Origin: Pelagibacterales bacterium SAG-MED50
GTDB lineage: Bacteria > Pseudomonadota > Alphaproteobacteria > Pelagibacterales > Pelagibacteraceae
Assembly: GCA_014653385.1 (NCBI GenBank)
Contig: JACWER010000001.1
Coordinates: 107,708-171,707, forward strand
Direction: 5' to 3'
Length of the DNA: 64,000 nt
Part shown: positions 34,715 through 42,111 of the stretch, piece by piece
Layout: each line of letters starts with the position of its first letter
How positions within the stretch are numbered: position 1 is the stretch's first letter
Notes under the pieces: generated by a model
What the model saw: only the letters and a program-made list of their open reading frames with translations
Database searches by the model: none
What the model was told of the DNA's origin: nothing
Translations under genes and position numbers: made by a program

Positions 34715-35521
34715 GTGGATCAATTTAATTCAAAAAAGTACCCAATTTATGCTAATTTTTTAAACAAGTTAGCAAAAGACTTAACAAGTTTTTATTATTC
34801 TAAATTAAATAAAACTTTTAAAGTATCCAATAAACTTAAAGGAAAAGGATACGATCCAGTAACAACTTCTGACAAGGCTTTTGAAAAATTTATAAGATCT
34901 AAAATTAAAAATAAATTCCCTGATCATCAAGTTATAGGTGAGGAGTTTGGGCACAAAAAATCAAAAAGTGATTTTACTTGGGTAATAGATCCAATTGATG
35001 GAACTAGATCATTTGTTATTGGCAATCCGACTTGGAGTAACCTTATTTCATTAAATTATAAAGGAAATCCTATTTTGGGATTAGCTAATTTTCCGGTACT
35101 TAAAAAGTATTATATAAACCATTCTGATAAAGCTGCTTATGTGGTTGATAATGGAAAAAGAAAAAAAATATCTGTTAATAAAAAAGTTTCATTTAAAGAT
35201 GTAAAAGTTTCAGCAGCATTTCATGGGTGGCTTTCATTAGATAAGCAAAAAAAAATTCCTCAAATTTTAAAATTAATGCAGTTTCCTTGTAGTGATGCTT
35301 TGAGTTATTCGCATTTAGCTGAAGGTAGGGTTGATATTGTAATTCAATGCTCAAATAAAATTTGGGATATTCACCCAATCATTCCAATTGTTAAAGCTGC
35401 AGGAGGGCATCTTTCAACATGGGACAACAGAGATGCAGTTAATGCTGGAAATATTTTAGTATCATCTAATAAAGTTATTCATAATAAATTTTTAAAATTG
35501 TTAAAACCTGTTGCAAAATGA
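34715..35521 (+). CDS. Inositol-monophosphatase-family phosphatase, possibly histidinol-phosphatase
   Basis: The 268-residue protein has the lithium-sensitive phosphatase metal motifs: GEEFG, DPIDGTRSFVIGNPTW and WDIHPIIPIVKAAGGH. Alphaproteobacterial histidinol-phosphatases (HisN) belong to this family, and the TWSNLISLNYKGNPILG segment agrees with that subgroup, but inositol phosphatase or 3'-phosphoadenosine phosphatase activity cannot be excluded. The start is GTG 34715. Its end overlaps the DUF924 gene by ATGA. Confidence 0.8.
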   Translation: MDQFNSKKYPIYANFLNKLAKDLTSFYYSKLNKTFKVSNKLKGKGYDPVTTSDKAFEKFIRSKIKNKFPDHQVIGEEFGHKKSKSDFTWVIDPIDGTRSFVIGNPTWSNLISLNYKGNPILGLANFPVLKKYYINHSDKAAYVVDNGKRKKISVNKKVSFKDVKVSAAFHGWLSLDKQKKIPQILKLMQFPCSDALSYSHLAEGRVDIVIQCSNKIWDIHPIIPIVKAAGGHLSTWDNRDAVNAGNILVSSNKVIHNKFLKLLKPVAK

Positions 35522-36081
35522 TCCCTCAAAAAGCTCAAGCAATTTTAGATTTTTGGTTTAAGGAAACTCCTTCAGAAAAAAGATTTAAAAAAGATGAAAT
35601 GTTCGACAAAACTATAAGAGATAAATTTTTAAATGATTATGAACTTGCGAGCCAAAATGAGCATGATGATTGGCAGGATCAACCAATGAGCACTTTAGCA
35701 TTAGTTATTCTTTTTGATCAATTTTCAAGAAATATGTTTAGAGATGATAAAAAAGCTTTTGCACAGGATCATAAAACAAGATTAATTGTTAATGATGCAG
35801 TTTATGCAGGTTATCTCGAGTCTATGAATGAAAATGAAAGATTTTTTATGATTTTACCGTTAATTCATAGTGAGGAAATAACTGATCATGACATGGCATA
35901 TTATTTGTTAAACAAATATTTAAGAGAACATGAGGAATATGTTAAAATTAAAAAATTTTGGCAAGATCACACAAAAGCAATTAGGTTATTTCATAGATAT
36001 CCTCATCGAAATAAAATTCTTAGTAGAGAATCTAGTGAAGAAGAATTAGCTTTTTTAAACGCTTTTAATTCATCTTGGTAG
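35518..36081 (+). CDS. DUF924 family protein
   Basis: The 187-residue helical protein matches DUF924: ILDFWFKETPSEKRFKKDEMFDKTI at the N-terminus, LALVILFDQFSRNMFRDDKKAFAQD in the middle, and FFMILPLIHSEEITDH. The family has a TPR-like helical fold and no known activity. The start overlaps the phosphatase stop (ATGA), and a DUF952 gene follows after 2 bp from its likely start. Confidence 0.88.
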   Translation: MIPQKAQAILDFWFKETPSEKRFKKDEMFDKTIRDKFLNDYELASQNEHDDWQDQPMSTLALVILFDQFSRNMFRDDKKAFAQDHKTRLIVNDAVYAGYLESMNENERFFMILPLIHSEEITDHDMAYYLLNKYLREHEEYVKIKKFWQDHTKAIRLFHRYPHRNKILSRESSEEELAFLNAFNSSW

Positions 36082-36083
36082 TT

Positions 36084-36431
36084 GTGAATTTAAAATATAT
36101 TTTTAAAATAATTGATGTTGATGAGTGGCAAAAAGTGAGAGAGTCTGACACTTATTCTGGATCCTCAAAAGATATAGAAGATGGTTTTATACATTTTTCA
36201 GGAGAAGATCAGGTAAAAGGAACTCTTGAAAAGTATTATTCAAAACAAGGAAAACTAGTTTTACTTAAGGTTGAAACATTAAAATTAGATCATTTAATTT
36301 GGGAACAGGCCTCTGATGGCAACATGTTTCCTCATTTATATTCTTCATTAGATCTATCTAATGTTGTGGGTGAATTTGAAATTACTCTTAATAATAATGG
36401 TATTCACGAACTACCAGATAATTTTAATTAA
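36084..36431 (+). CDS. DUF952 family protein
   Basis: The likely start is GTG 36084, just after the DUF924 stop; the longer reading from TTG 36075 overlaps that gene. The 115-residue protein matches DUF952: YIFKIIDVDEWQKVRES, DGFIHFSGEDQVKGTLEKYY, and LIWEQASDGNMFPHLYSSLDLSNVV. The fold is related to ADP-ribosyltransferase-like domains, but activity is not established. It ends 4 bp into the convergent SMR gene. Confidence 0.82.
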   Translation: MNLKYIFKIIDVDEWQKVRESDTYSGSSKDIEDGFIHFSGEDQVKGTLEKYYSKQGKLVLLKVETLKLDHLIWEQASDGNMFPHLYSSLDLSNVVGEFEITLNNNGIHELPDNFN

Positions 36432-36763
36432 TTAAGTTTTCCTAAATAATTAACCATTACAACGCCAATAACAATTAAAGTTATACCAATCATTGCATAT
36501 AAATTTGGTATTTGATTATATTTTATCATTGCAAACACCAATACACCCGTAACAGTAAGACCACTATAAGTAGAATAAGCAAAACCCACTGGTATTACCG
36601 ACATTGCTTTTGATAGAGAAAACATAGTTATGCACATTAAGATTAAACACAATATGGTTGGAGTTAATTTTGTAAAGCCATCAGAAATTTTTGCAAAACT
36701 ATTAGCAGCGATACCTGTAAAAATACCTATTGCTAAAATGACATATCCAATAAATGGTTTCAT
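36428..36763 (-). CDS. Small multidrug resistance (SMR) family transporter, first of two
   Basis: The 111-residue protein has four helices and SMR features: GYVILAIGIFTGIAANSFAK, MSVIPVGFAYSTYSGL in helix 3, and a LYAMIGITLIVIGVVMVNYLG end. The Glu usual in helix 1 (EmrE Glu14) is not at the expected place; Thr or Ala residues replace it, so proton coupling may differ. It forms a set with a second SMR (36996) and a DUF2798 protein between them, all with 2-bp gaps, which suggests a heteromeric pump. Confidence 0.8.
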   Translation of the reverse strand: MKPFIGYVILAIGIFTGIAANSFAKISDGFTKLTPTILCLILMCITMFSLSKAMSVIPVGFAYSTYSGLTVTGVLVFAMIKYNQIPNLYAMIGITLIVIGVVMVNYLGKLN

Positions 36764-36765
36764 AA

Positions 36766-36993
36766 TTAATCCTTTGATGCGATCTTATTAACAAAGGGTC
36801 TCATAACAGGGGCCAAAGTAAAAGCTGCAATTAAAGCAACTGGAAATGCAAAGAGCCATGAATAAAACCATCTTTCAGAAAAGCCATCCACCATTCCAGT
36901 ATTAACTGCTGTTACAACTCCACTCATAATAACGCTCATACCAAAAGACATTAATATCATAAATAGAGGTTGTGCGTATTTTTTCGAAATCAT
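36766..36993 (-). CDS. DUF2798 membrane protein
   Basis: The 75-residue protein has two membrane helices and matches DUF2798: FMILMSFGMSVIMSGVVTAVN, then FSERWFYSWLFAFPVALIAAFTLAPVMRPFVNKI. Its function is unknown. Lying between two SMR genes with 2-bp gaps on each side, it may be a third subunit or a modulator of the pump. Confidence 0.8.
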   Translation of the reverse strand: MISKKYAQPLFMILMSFGMSVIMSGVVTAVNTGMVDGFSERWFYSWLFAFPVALIAAFTLAPVMRPFVNKIASKD

Positions 36994-36995
36994 AT

Positions 36996-37328
36996 TTAAT
37001 TATTACCTAACAAGTTGACCATTAAAACTCCAGCAATAATTAGAGCTAATCCTATTATTGAATATAGATTAGGAACTTGATTAAATCTAATGATACCCAC
37101 AACTACAGTTGCAATAATAGTTAATCCTGCAAATGATGCGTAAGTTATTCCCATTGGAATGTTTTTCATTACCATTGAAAGTGCATACATACACATAACA
37201 ATTGTAATACCTGTAATTATACTTGGAAAGAGAAGGGTAAAACCCTCAGCACTTTTGGCAAAACTATTTGAAGTTACTCCTAAGACAACTGCTAGGATAA
37301 GGAAAGCGTATGAAGTAGCGAGACTCAT
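36996..37328 (-). CDS. Small multidrug resistance (SMR) family transporter, second of two
   Basis: The 110-residue protein has four helices and is a clear paralogue of the SMR at 36428: SYAFLILAVVLGVTSNSFAKSAEGFT, MKNIPMGITYASFAGL, and PNLYSIIGLALIIAGVLMVNLLG. As in its partner, no acidic residue lies in helix 1 where EmrE has Glu14. It is the upstream member of the SMR/DUF2798/SMR set and starts 38 bp downstream of the small-protein cluster's last gene. Confidence 0.8.
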   Translation of the reverse strand: MSLATSYAFLILAVVLGVTSNSFAKSAEGFTLLFPSIITGITIVMCMYALSMVMKNIPMGITYASFAGLTIIATVVVGIIRFNQVPNLYSIIGLALIIAGVLMVNLLGNN

Positions 37329-37366
37329 TTAATAACATTAAATGAAATCTCGCTAAATATATATGA

Positions 37367-37687
37367 TTATTTCGGTATTTTAGTAGCGCCTGTTTCAAGA
37401 GAAATCATTTTTCCATCTTGATATTTAAATACTGCCATTACTGCCTCGGTATTTCCGTCATTAAATGTTACAAATGCGTGCTCAACTCCAATTTCATCAT
37501 TTTCAAAAATTACTCTTATTTTATCTCTTTTGATGTCACCACTCATAGCCCATTTAATTACATCTGCTTTTCCTAAAACATTACCTGATGCATGCATAGT
37601 AAACTTATAATCATCATGTAAAATTTCATTCATTGCAGCCTCATCTTTAGCTTCCATTGCAGCGTTATATTTTGCTAATATTGACAT
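37367..37687 (-). CDS. NTF2-like/SnoaL-like small protein
   Basis: The 106-residue protein has the cone fold pattern of NTF2-like domains: a helical start (AKYNAAMEAKDEAAMNEILHDDYKF), then strands with VIFENDEIGVEHAFVTF and EAVMAVFKYQDGKMISLETGATK. It is a paralogue of the protein at 38963, which shares HDDYK, YENDEIG and LETGATKxP. No catalytic residues can be assigned. AGAAAGGAAATAAT precedes the start. It is the last gene of the small-protein cluster. Confidence 0.7.
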   Translation of the reverse strand: MSILAKYNAAMEAKDEAAMNEILHDDYKFTMHASGNVLGKADVIKWAMSGDIKRDKIRVIFENDEIGVEHAFVTFNDGNTEAVMAVFKYQDGKMISLETGATKIPK

Positions 37688-37706
37688 ATTATTTCCTTTC
37701 TATTTT

Positions 37707-37988
37707 TTAAACTTTGTTTAATTCAAATATTTCAAAACTTTCCATAACCTCATCCCAGATAGGTTTTGAAACTGGATTAGATCCATCCATAAATGCATGA
37801 AGTGCAGTCATATCATGAACAGAAATTTTAAACATTATTGCACTTTTATCTGGTGCTGCAGTTGCTATTGTTTTTGTAACATCGGCAATTTTTTTTCTTT
37901 CTGCCATTCCTTCTTCTGACTGCATAAAGCCCATAAATTTTTCAAACTTACCTTCTTTAAGTCTTCCTAATACAAGTATATCTTTCAT
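37707..37988 (-). CDS. Small protein, possibly ferredoxin-like alpha/beta barrel, 93 aa
   Basis: I recognise no named family. The 93-residue soluble protein has alternating strand/helix structure (DILVLGRLKEGKFEKFMGFM, AIMFKISVHDMTALHAFMDG), like dimeric alpha/beta barrel proteins such as stress-response or ABM domains. The SKPIWDEVMESFEIFEL end resembles that fold's last helix and strand. AAAAAAGGAGATAACAA, a strong ribosome site, precedes the ATG. Its cluster contains several proteins of this size and style. Confidence 0.6.
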   Translation of the reverse strand: MKDILVLGRLKEGKFEKFMGFMQSEEGMAERKKIADVTKTIATAAPDKSAIMFKISVHDMTALHAFMDGSNPVSKPIWDEVMESFEIFELNKV

Positions 37989-38003
37989 TTGTTATCTCCT
38001 TTT

Positions 38004-38288
38004 TTAGTTATTATGATTTAATTTTACTTCTCCAACATGAGTTTCTACTGACTCATATTGATCTTTTCTAGCTCCCATTCTTTTATCTCTAGCTGCAGAC
38101 GCTCTTTCCATTGCTTCTTTATCTTTATATAGTGATACAGCAATTGATGTGTTGTCATCTATTCTCATGTGCAATAATTGTTCTGCCTCTGGAAATTCAC
38201 TTGGTGCATTTGATGTATAAGACTCTATCATCTCATCACATGCTTCTTTTGATTTAAACTTAACTATACTTATTCTTGATACTGACAT
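38004..38288 (-). CDS. Small protein, possibly ferredoxin-like alpha/beta barrel, 94 aa
   Basis: The 94-residue protein is unnamed. It begins RISIVKFKSKEACDEMIESY, a strand and helix as in ABM-type domains, then LLHMRIDDNTSIAVSLYKDKEAMERASAARDK, which is like the central strands and third helix of that fold. The ribosome site AAAAGGAGC lies before the ATG. It is 2 bp from the next gene upstream. No function is proposed; heme- or quinone-related activities occur in this fold. Confidence 0.6.
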   Translation of the reverse strand: MSVSRISIVKFKSKEACDEMIESYTSNAPSEFPEAEQLLHMRIDDNTSIAVSLYKDKEAMERASAARDKRMGARKDQYESVETHVGEVKLNHNN

Positions 38289-38290
38289 TT

Positions 38291-38578
38291 TTATGCTCCT
38301 TTTATTATAATTCCGTTGGATATAGAATTATCTAAACGTATTTGTTTTACTGGTTGATATTCTTCTGATTTATACCACGCTAAAGCTTTTTCATAAGTGG
38401 GAAATTTAATTATTACTGTTCGAGGATAAGTCCAAGTCCCTTCAACAATCTCATTTTCACCACCTCTAACGATGTATTCACCACCATACTTTTCTGCAAT
38501 AGGTTTAACTTTAGAAACGTATTCTTTATATTCTTCAGATTTCTTTATATCTATATTGAATATTGCAAATCCAGTCAT
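38291..38578 (-). CDS. DUF1330 family protein
   Basis: The 95-residue protein matches DUF1330: FAIFNIDIKKSEEYKEYVSKVKPIAEKYGGEYIVRGG followed by RTVIIKFPTYEKALAWYKSEEYQPVKQIR, a dimeric alpha/beta barrel. The family is widespread and has no agreed activity. It lies 2 bp after the DsrE-like gene. Of the cluster members it is the most clearly assigned to a family. Confidence 0.85.
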   Translation of the reverse strand: MTGFAIFNIDIKKSEEYKEYVSKVKPIAEKYGGEYIVRGGENEIVEGTWTYPRTVIIKFPTYEKALAWYKSEEYQPVKQIRLDNSISNGIIIKGA

Positions 38579-38580
38579 AT

Positions 38581-38940
38581 TTAATAAGAAAGAACTTTTT
38601 CAGCTTCTTCTACAAGTTTTAATAATCCTGGAGGTCCTGACATAACTCCATTTTTATCTTTAATATCATCTTCTGTAATACCTCTTGCTTTACAGTTTCC
38701 TGTAGATAAATGAATTTTAATTCCTTTATCTTTTATAACTTTCATATAATCGCTTAGCTTTCCAACTCCAATAGCTGACATATTTTCTACTATTTCAGTT
38801 TTCATTAAAGAAACAGCATTACCTGCTAAAAATATATTTACATCGTGACCTGCTTCAGCTGCTATTGAAGCTATTCCTATTGGAAATACTCCATTCACAG
38901 AATTTTCTGGTCCTTGTATTGAATGAACTAATAGTTTCAT
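38581..38940 (-). CDS. DsrE/DsrF-like protein
   Basis: The 119-residue protein looks like a DsrE-fold domain: KLLVHSIQGPENSVNGVFPIGIASIAAEAGHDVNIFLAGNAVSL is the first beta-alpha unit, and STGNCKARGITEDDI carries a single Cys at about the place used by DsrE/TusD-type sulfur carriers. The C-terminus is PGLLKLVEEAEKVLSY. It may carry persulfide sulfur, or merely share the fold. AAAGGAGGAGATAACA is a very strong ribosome site for this genome. Confidence 0.7.
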   Translation of the reverse strand: MKLLVHSIQGPENSVNGVFPIGIASIAAEAGHDVNIFLAGNAVSLMKTEIVENMSAIGVGKLSDYMKVIKDKGIKIHLSTGNCKARGITEDDIKDKNGVMSGPPGLLKLVEEAEKVLSY

Positions 38941-38962
38941 TGTTATCTCCTCCTTTAATTAA

Positions 38963-39295
38963 TTACTGCTGTGGTAATTTTGTAGCTCCAGTTTCTAATT
39001 CTATAATTTTGCCATCTTTAAATTTCCAATAGCACATTAAAGCTTCTTTGTTTCCATCCTCGGCGTAAGTAACAATAGAATGATCAAAACCTATTTCATC
39101 GTTTTCATATAAAATCCTATATTTATCAACTTTCATGAAACCTTTATTAATTGCTTCAATCATACCTGTTTTTCCACTTTCAGTATAGTTTCTTTGAAGA
39201 TGAGAATACCTCTTATAATCATCATGGATTATCTCAGCTGCTGCTGCACCATCCTTCTCCATGATTACTTTATTTAGTTTTTCTAAAATTGACAT
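38963..39295 (-). CDS. NTF2-like/SnoaL-like small protein, paralogue of the 37367 protein
   Basis: The 110-residue protein shares its outline and several identical segments with the protein at 37367: MSILEKLN, IHDDYKR, YENDEIGFDHSIVTY and IELETGATKLPQ. The cluster therefore contains an internal duplication separated by four other genes. The fold is NTF2-like; catalytic residues are not assignable, though the conserved His-Asp-Asp and Glu-Asn-Asp-Glu could line a pocket. The upstream region has only a weak ribosome site. Confidence 0.68.
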   Translation of the reverse strand: MSILEKLNKVIMEKDGAAAAEIIHDDYKRYSHLQRNYTESGKTGMIEAINKGFMKVDKYRILYENDEIGFDHSIVTYAEDGNKEALMCYWKFKDGKIIELETGATKLPQQ

Positions 39296-39303
39296 ATTGT
39301 TTC

Positions 39304-39687
39304 TTATTTCTTCATTGCATTGAACATACTAAGTGTGTCGTCGTATGTTATCATTGTTGAAATTTTACCATTATCAGCTACCTCAAAAAAATGTCCAAAT
39401 ATTGTACTCATACCGCTTGCTTTTCCTTCACATTTAACAAATACTTTATTACCCTCAGAGATCATCTCTCCTGGAATAACTTGAAAATCGTCCCAAGCTC
39501 CTGGAATTTTTTGAAATGTTTCCATCATTGTTTGTTTACCTTTATGAGTACCTGATAAAGGGTGTTTACCTACTTCACCTGGAAAAATCCAAGTACAATC
39601 ATCATGAACCAAGTCATTAAACATTGTTTCCATGTCACCTTTACCAAATGCCTCGTAGGCTTTTTTCACTATTTCTTTTGCATTCAT
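39304..39687 (-). CDS. SnoaL-like/NTF2-like protein
   Basis: The 127-residue protein has SnoaL-type features: KEIVKKAYEAFGKGDMETMFNDLVHDDCTWIFPG at the N-terminus, GTHKGKQTMMETFQKIPG, and FGHFFEVADNGKISTMITYDDT. It is well preceded by AAAGGAGATAA. Its first 17 codons (39631-39681) are duplicated almost exactly upstream at 40445-40495, where the copy forms a leader ORF. It differs in sequence from the two NTF2-like paralogues in the same cluster. Confidence 0.75.
   Translation of the reverse strand: MNAKEIVKKAYEAFGKGDMETMFNDLVHDDCTWIFPGEVGKHPLSGTHKGKQTMMETFQKIPGAWDDFQVIPGEMISEGNKVFVKCEGKASGMSTIFGHFFEVADNGKISTMITYDDTLSMFNAMKK
39631..39681 (-). repeat. 51-bp direct repeat, coding copy
   Basis: These 51 bp, the 5' coding end of the SnoaL-like gene, recur at 40445-40495 in the same orientation with one mismatch. 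The identity in a third-position-free region of this length is far beyond chance and points to a recent duplication or conversion. Confidence 0.9.
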
Positions 39688-39706
39688 TTTTTATCTCCTT
39701 TGTTAA

Positions 39707-40135
39707 TTATTCAATTGTTGCAATTGTTGTTCCTGGAAAAGCATAACCAACTACATAGGTGAAAAGCATAGTCTGAAATTCTTGTATTTTAGACCACTTT
39801 GAACCAAGTTCTTGGTGATTAGCAAATCCAGATGGATTTTCATAAAATTCATTTAATACAAAGTACATATTTCCAGTCATCCCTTGAGATGGATCAGCAG
39901 GATTATTCCATTCTGGACCCTTCATGATTGAATACGAATTTAGTTTTTTATCACCAGTCATAGGATGAGTTTCTTTCATCCAGTTATAATGACTGACAAG
40001 CATTGCCTCTACTTTTGCTACATCACTCGCAGGTACTTTAATTGTTATAGCAAATCCATTTGCATTAGAATGTCCATCTGCAAAAGATAAGGTTGATATT
40101 AAACTTAAAATTATTGTTGCTATTATTTTTTTCAT
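39707..40135 (-). CDS. Exported small protein of the cluster, 142 aa
   Basis: The start is placed at the ATG giving MKKIIATIILSLISTLSFA, a clean signal peptide; the longer frame to 40168 adds a non-signal leader and overlaps the upstream gene. The mature protein has ANGFAITIKVPASDVAKVEAMLVSHYNWMKE, then NMYFVLNEFYENPSGFANHQ and a hydrophobic LFTYVVGYAFPG. The strand-helix pattern resembles the alpha/beta barrel proteins of this cluster but in the periplasm. No family name is assigned. Confidence 0.65.
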   Translation of the reverse strand: MKKIIATIILSLISTLSFADGHSNANGFAITIKVPASDVAKVEAMLVSHYNWMKETHPMTGDKKLNSYSIMKGPEWNNPADPSQGMTGNMYFVLNEFYENPSGFANHQELGSKWSKIQEFQTMLFTYVVGYAFPGTTIATIE

Positions 40136-40151
40136 ATTTACTTTCTTTTTG

Positions 40152-40421
40152 TTAATCAGAGCAAACAATCATTATACTTGTTTCTTGTTTGTGTCCTGAG
40201 TTTTTGATTACTTCTTGATTTTCAGGTTGTTGCATAAACTTTTGCATCGTATCTGCTTCTGGAGTTTCCATTACAATATGAACCTTATTTGGATTTTCTA
40301 TTTCGTTTCCAACGTAGATTGTTTTAATACCAGCTTTTTCTCTTGCTTCAGCATGATTATCAAAACCACTTTTCCAATGAGCCCAATCATTTACTTCAAA
40401 GTTTCCAACTATTTTAACCAC
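40152..40421 (-). CDS. Small alpha/beta barrel-like protein, 89 aa
   Basis: It starts with GTG 40421, seven bases after GGAG (GGAATGGAGATAAC). The 89-residue protein reads VKIVGNFEVNDWAHWKSGFDNHAEAREKAG, then IYVGNEIENPNKVHIVMETPEADTMQKFMQQPENQEVI, a pattern seen in small dimeric alpha/beta barrel proteins with a conserved WKSGFDxH-like segment. It is the first gene of the cluster after the leader ORF, which overlaps its start in another frame. No activity is known. Confidence 0.65.
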   Translation of the reverse strand: MVKIVGNFEVNDWAHWKSGFDNHAEAREKAGIKTIYVGNEIENPNKVHIVMETPEADTMQKFMQQPENQEVIKNSGHKQETSIMIVCSD

Positions 40422-40501
40422 GTTATCTCCATTCCTTTACCAAGCATGTCAACTTTACCAAATGCCTCGTAGGCTTTTTTCACTATTTCTTTTGCTACCA
40501 T
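40409..40501 (-). pseudogene. 30-codon leader ORF made from a duplicated SnoaL gene start
   Basis: Starting at ATG 40501 this frame copies residues 3-19 of the SnoaL-like protein (AKEIVKKAYEAFGK, then VDM instead of GDM), then runs LGKGMEITWLK and stops at TAG, 10 bp past the GTG start of the 89-residue protein in a different frame. It is either a decayed gene start or a working leader peptide that couples translation of the first cluster gene, whose ribosome site lies inside it. Confidence 0.55.
40445..40495 (-). repeat. 51-bp direct repeat, leader copy
   Basis: This is the second copy of 39631-39681, 814 bp upstream in the same orientation, with one base changed (GGT to GTT on the coding strand). 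The copy lacks the ribosome site of the original and sits just downstream of the probable cluster promoter. Confidence 0.9.
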
Positions 40502-40696
40502 AAATATTCCTCTGGTTTGTTTTAGAGTAAAAATTTATACTAACCGTAAGGACATATTGTTACAGATTCTTTAAAACGTCATGCGTCAAATGTGCATAAC
40601 AAGTGTGCAGAACCTACATCAACTCAAAATTGAAATGTAATTTATTTATTTAAGAAATACAGTGTATTTAAAATTTATTTTTGATATTGTTTGTTC
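40502..40696. promoter_or_regulatory. Divergent control region of the small-protein cluster
   Basis: This 195-bp gap is the longest intergenic stretch in the window. On the minus strand TAGTATAAAT (TATAAA at 40534-40539) is a good -10 element with no convincing -35 element, 33 bp before the leader ORF, which is consistent with an activated promoter. Farther up are two direct TGTGCA copies (40591-40596 and 40604-40609) and two CGTC copies (40577-40580, 40584-40587), spaced like activator sites. The bound factor is unknown. Confidence 0.4.
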
Positions 40697-41113
40697 ATGA
40701 TTGAAAAATTTAATGGAGTTTTTTATTTAATCCTTTTTTTAATTCATTTTATAGGCTTTGCTTATTATGGGTTTAGATGTGTTTTCCAAACTCAATCTTT
40801 TTTAGATCAATATGGTATGGATGCTACAGGCGCAGGTGTAGTTAGATTTTTTGGATCTATATTTATTGGTTCCACATTAATGGCAATCTATGTCGGCTTT
40901 ATTAGACCTAACGGCTTAGAAGCTACTTGGGGTTTCTTTAATGTAATTTTTTTACAAAACTTATGCGCATTTATTGTTGGTTTTTATAGTACCAAAATAA
41001 ATAAACTCGGGCATACAGATAAAACTTCAGATGAAGCAATCTATGCTCCGTTAGTGCTAACAATATTAAGTGGTGTTCTCTGTTACGGATTAGCGGACAA
41101 GATTTATATTTAA
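40697..41113 (+). CDS. Four-helix membrane protein of unknown function, 138 aa
   Basis: The start is ATG 40697. The protein has four hydrophobic segments (FYLILFLIHFIGFAYYG, FGSIFIGSTLMAIYVGF, FNVIFLQNLCAFIVGFY and LVLTILSGVLCYGLAD) with short loops; RCVFQTQSFLDQYGMDATG precedes the second. It has no family name that I recall. It is divergent from the small-protein cluster across the control region, so it may belong to the same system. Its stop overlaps the end of cysK by 4 bp. Confidence 0.65.
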   Translation: MIEKFNGVFYLILFLIHFIGFAYYGFRCVFQTQSFLDQYGMDATGAGVVRFFGSIFIGSTLMAIYVGFIRPNGLEATWGFFNVIFLQNLCAFIVGFYSTKINKLGHTDKTSDEAIYAPLVLTILSGVLCYGLADKIYI

Positions 41114-42111
41114 AACCAGCTTGGTATTGGCAGTCCTTTTTCTTCTAAGAACTTTTTATTGAACATTTTAGTAGCGTATTTATCGCTTCTATCACAAAGA
41201 ATTGTAACGATAGTTTTTCCAGGACCTAGTTCTTTGCCCATTCTAATAGCTCCAGCGATATTAACCCCACAACTAGTTCCTAAACTTAAACCTTCATTTT
41301 GTATTAAATCATAAAGAATTGGTAACGATTCATGATCATCAATAGAATAGGCATCATCTATTTTAGCTTCTCCAAAGTTTTTTGTTATTCTGCTTGAGCC
41401 AATTCCTTCAGTAATTGAACCACCTTCAGATTTTAATTCTCCATTCTTTATGTAATTATAAAGTGAAGATCCTTTAGGATCTGATAAATGAATTTTAATA
41501 TCTTTATTCTTTTCTTTTAAAGCATTACTTACACCTGAAATAGTTCCACCTGTTCCTGATGAACAAACAAATCCATTTACTTTTCCATCTGTTTGTTTCC
41601 AGATTTCTTGACCCGTTCCTTCGTAATGACCTTTGGCATTTGCAGTATTATCAAATTGGTTTGCCCAGATAACACCATTATTGTTTGATGGTCTTAGTTC
41701 ATCAGCAAGCCTTGATGCAATCTTAATATAATTATTATCATCTTTATAAGGTTTTGCTGGAACTAGTCTCAGTTCAGCTCCTAAATTTCTAAGTAAATCT
41801 TTTTTTTCTTGCGTTTGACTATCATTCATTACTATGATTGTTTTGTATCCTAAAGAATTTCCAAGAAGGCCCAAACCAATACCGGTGTTACCAGCTGTAC
41901 CCTCAACAACAGTACCACCTTTTGAAATTAATTTTTTTGCTTGAGCATCTTTGATTAAAGCAAGTGCTGCTCTATCTTTAACAGATCCACCAGGATTTAA
42001 AAATTCAGCTTTACCATAAATATTACATCCGGTAATTTCAGATGCTGCTCTTAACTTTATTAAAGGAGTGTTGCCAATTCCTGAAATAAAATCATTTTGA
42101 ATATTGCTCAT
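41110..42111 (-). CDS. cysK: Cysteine synthase A
   Basis: The 333-residue protein makes cysteine from O-acetylserine and sulfide. The PLP lysine is in NPGGSVKDRAALAL, the phosphate loop is GTAGNTGIG (VEGTAGNTGIGLG), and the substrate loop GTGGTISGVSNALK is intact. The C-terminus is TILCDRSDKYATKMFN. It overlaps cysE by one base (TAATG), which forms a two-gene sulfur assimilation unit. Sulfide may come from methanethiol oxidation. Confidence 0.92.
   Translation of the reverse strand: MSNIQNDFISGIGNTPLIKLRAASEITGCNIYGKAEFLNPGGSVKDRAALALIKDAQAKKLISKGGTVVEGTAGNTGIGLGLLGNSLGYKTIIVMNDSQTQEKKDLLRNLGAELRLVPAKPYKDDNNYIKIASRLADELRPSNNNGVIWANQFDNTANAKGHYEGTGQEIWKQTDGKVNGFVCSSGTGGTISGVSNALKEKNKDIKIHLSDPKGSSLYNYIKNGELKSEGGSITEGIGSSRITKNFGEAKIDDAYSIDDHESLPILYDLIQNEGLSLGTSCGVNIAGAIRMGKELGPGKTIVTILCDRSDKYATKMFNKKFLEEKGLPIPSWF

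Noticed and set aside
39562..40472. Plus-strand ORFs over the small-protein cluster
   Set aside because: Antisense readings of the SnoaL-like and barrel-like genes, without ribosome sites.
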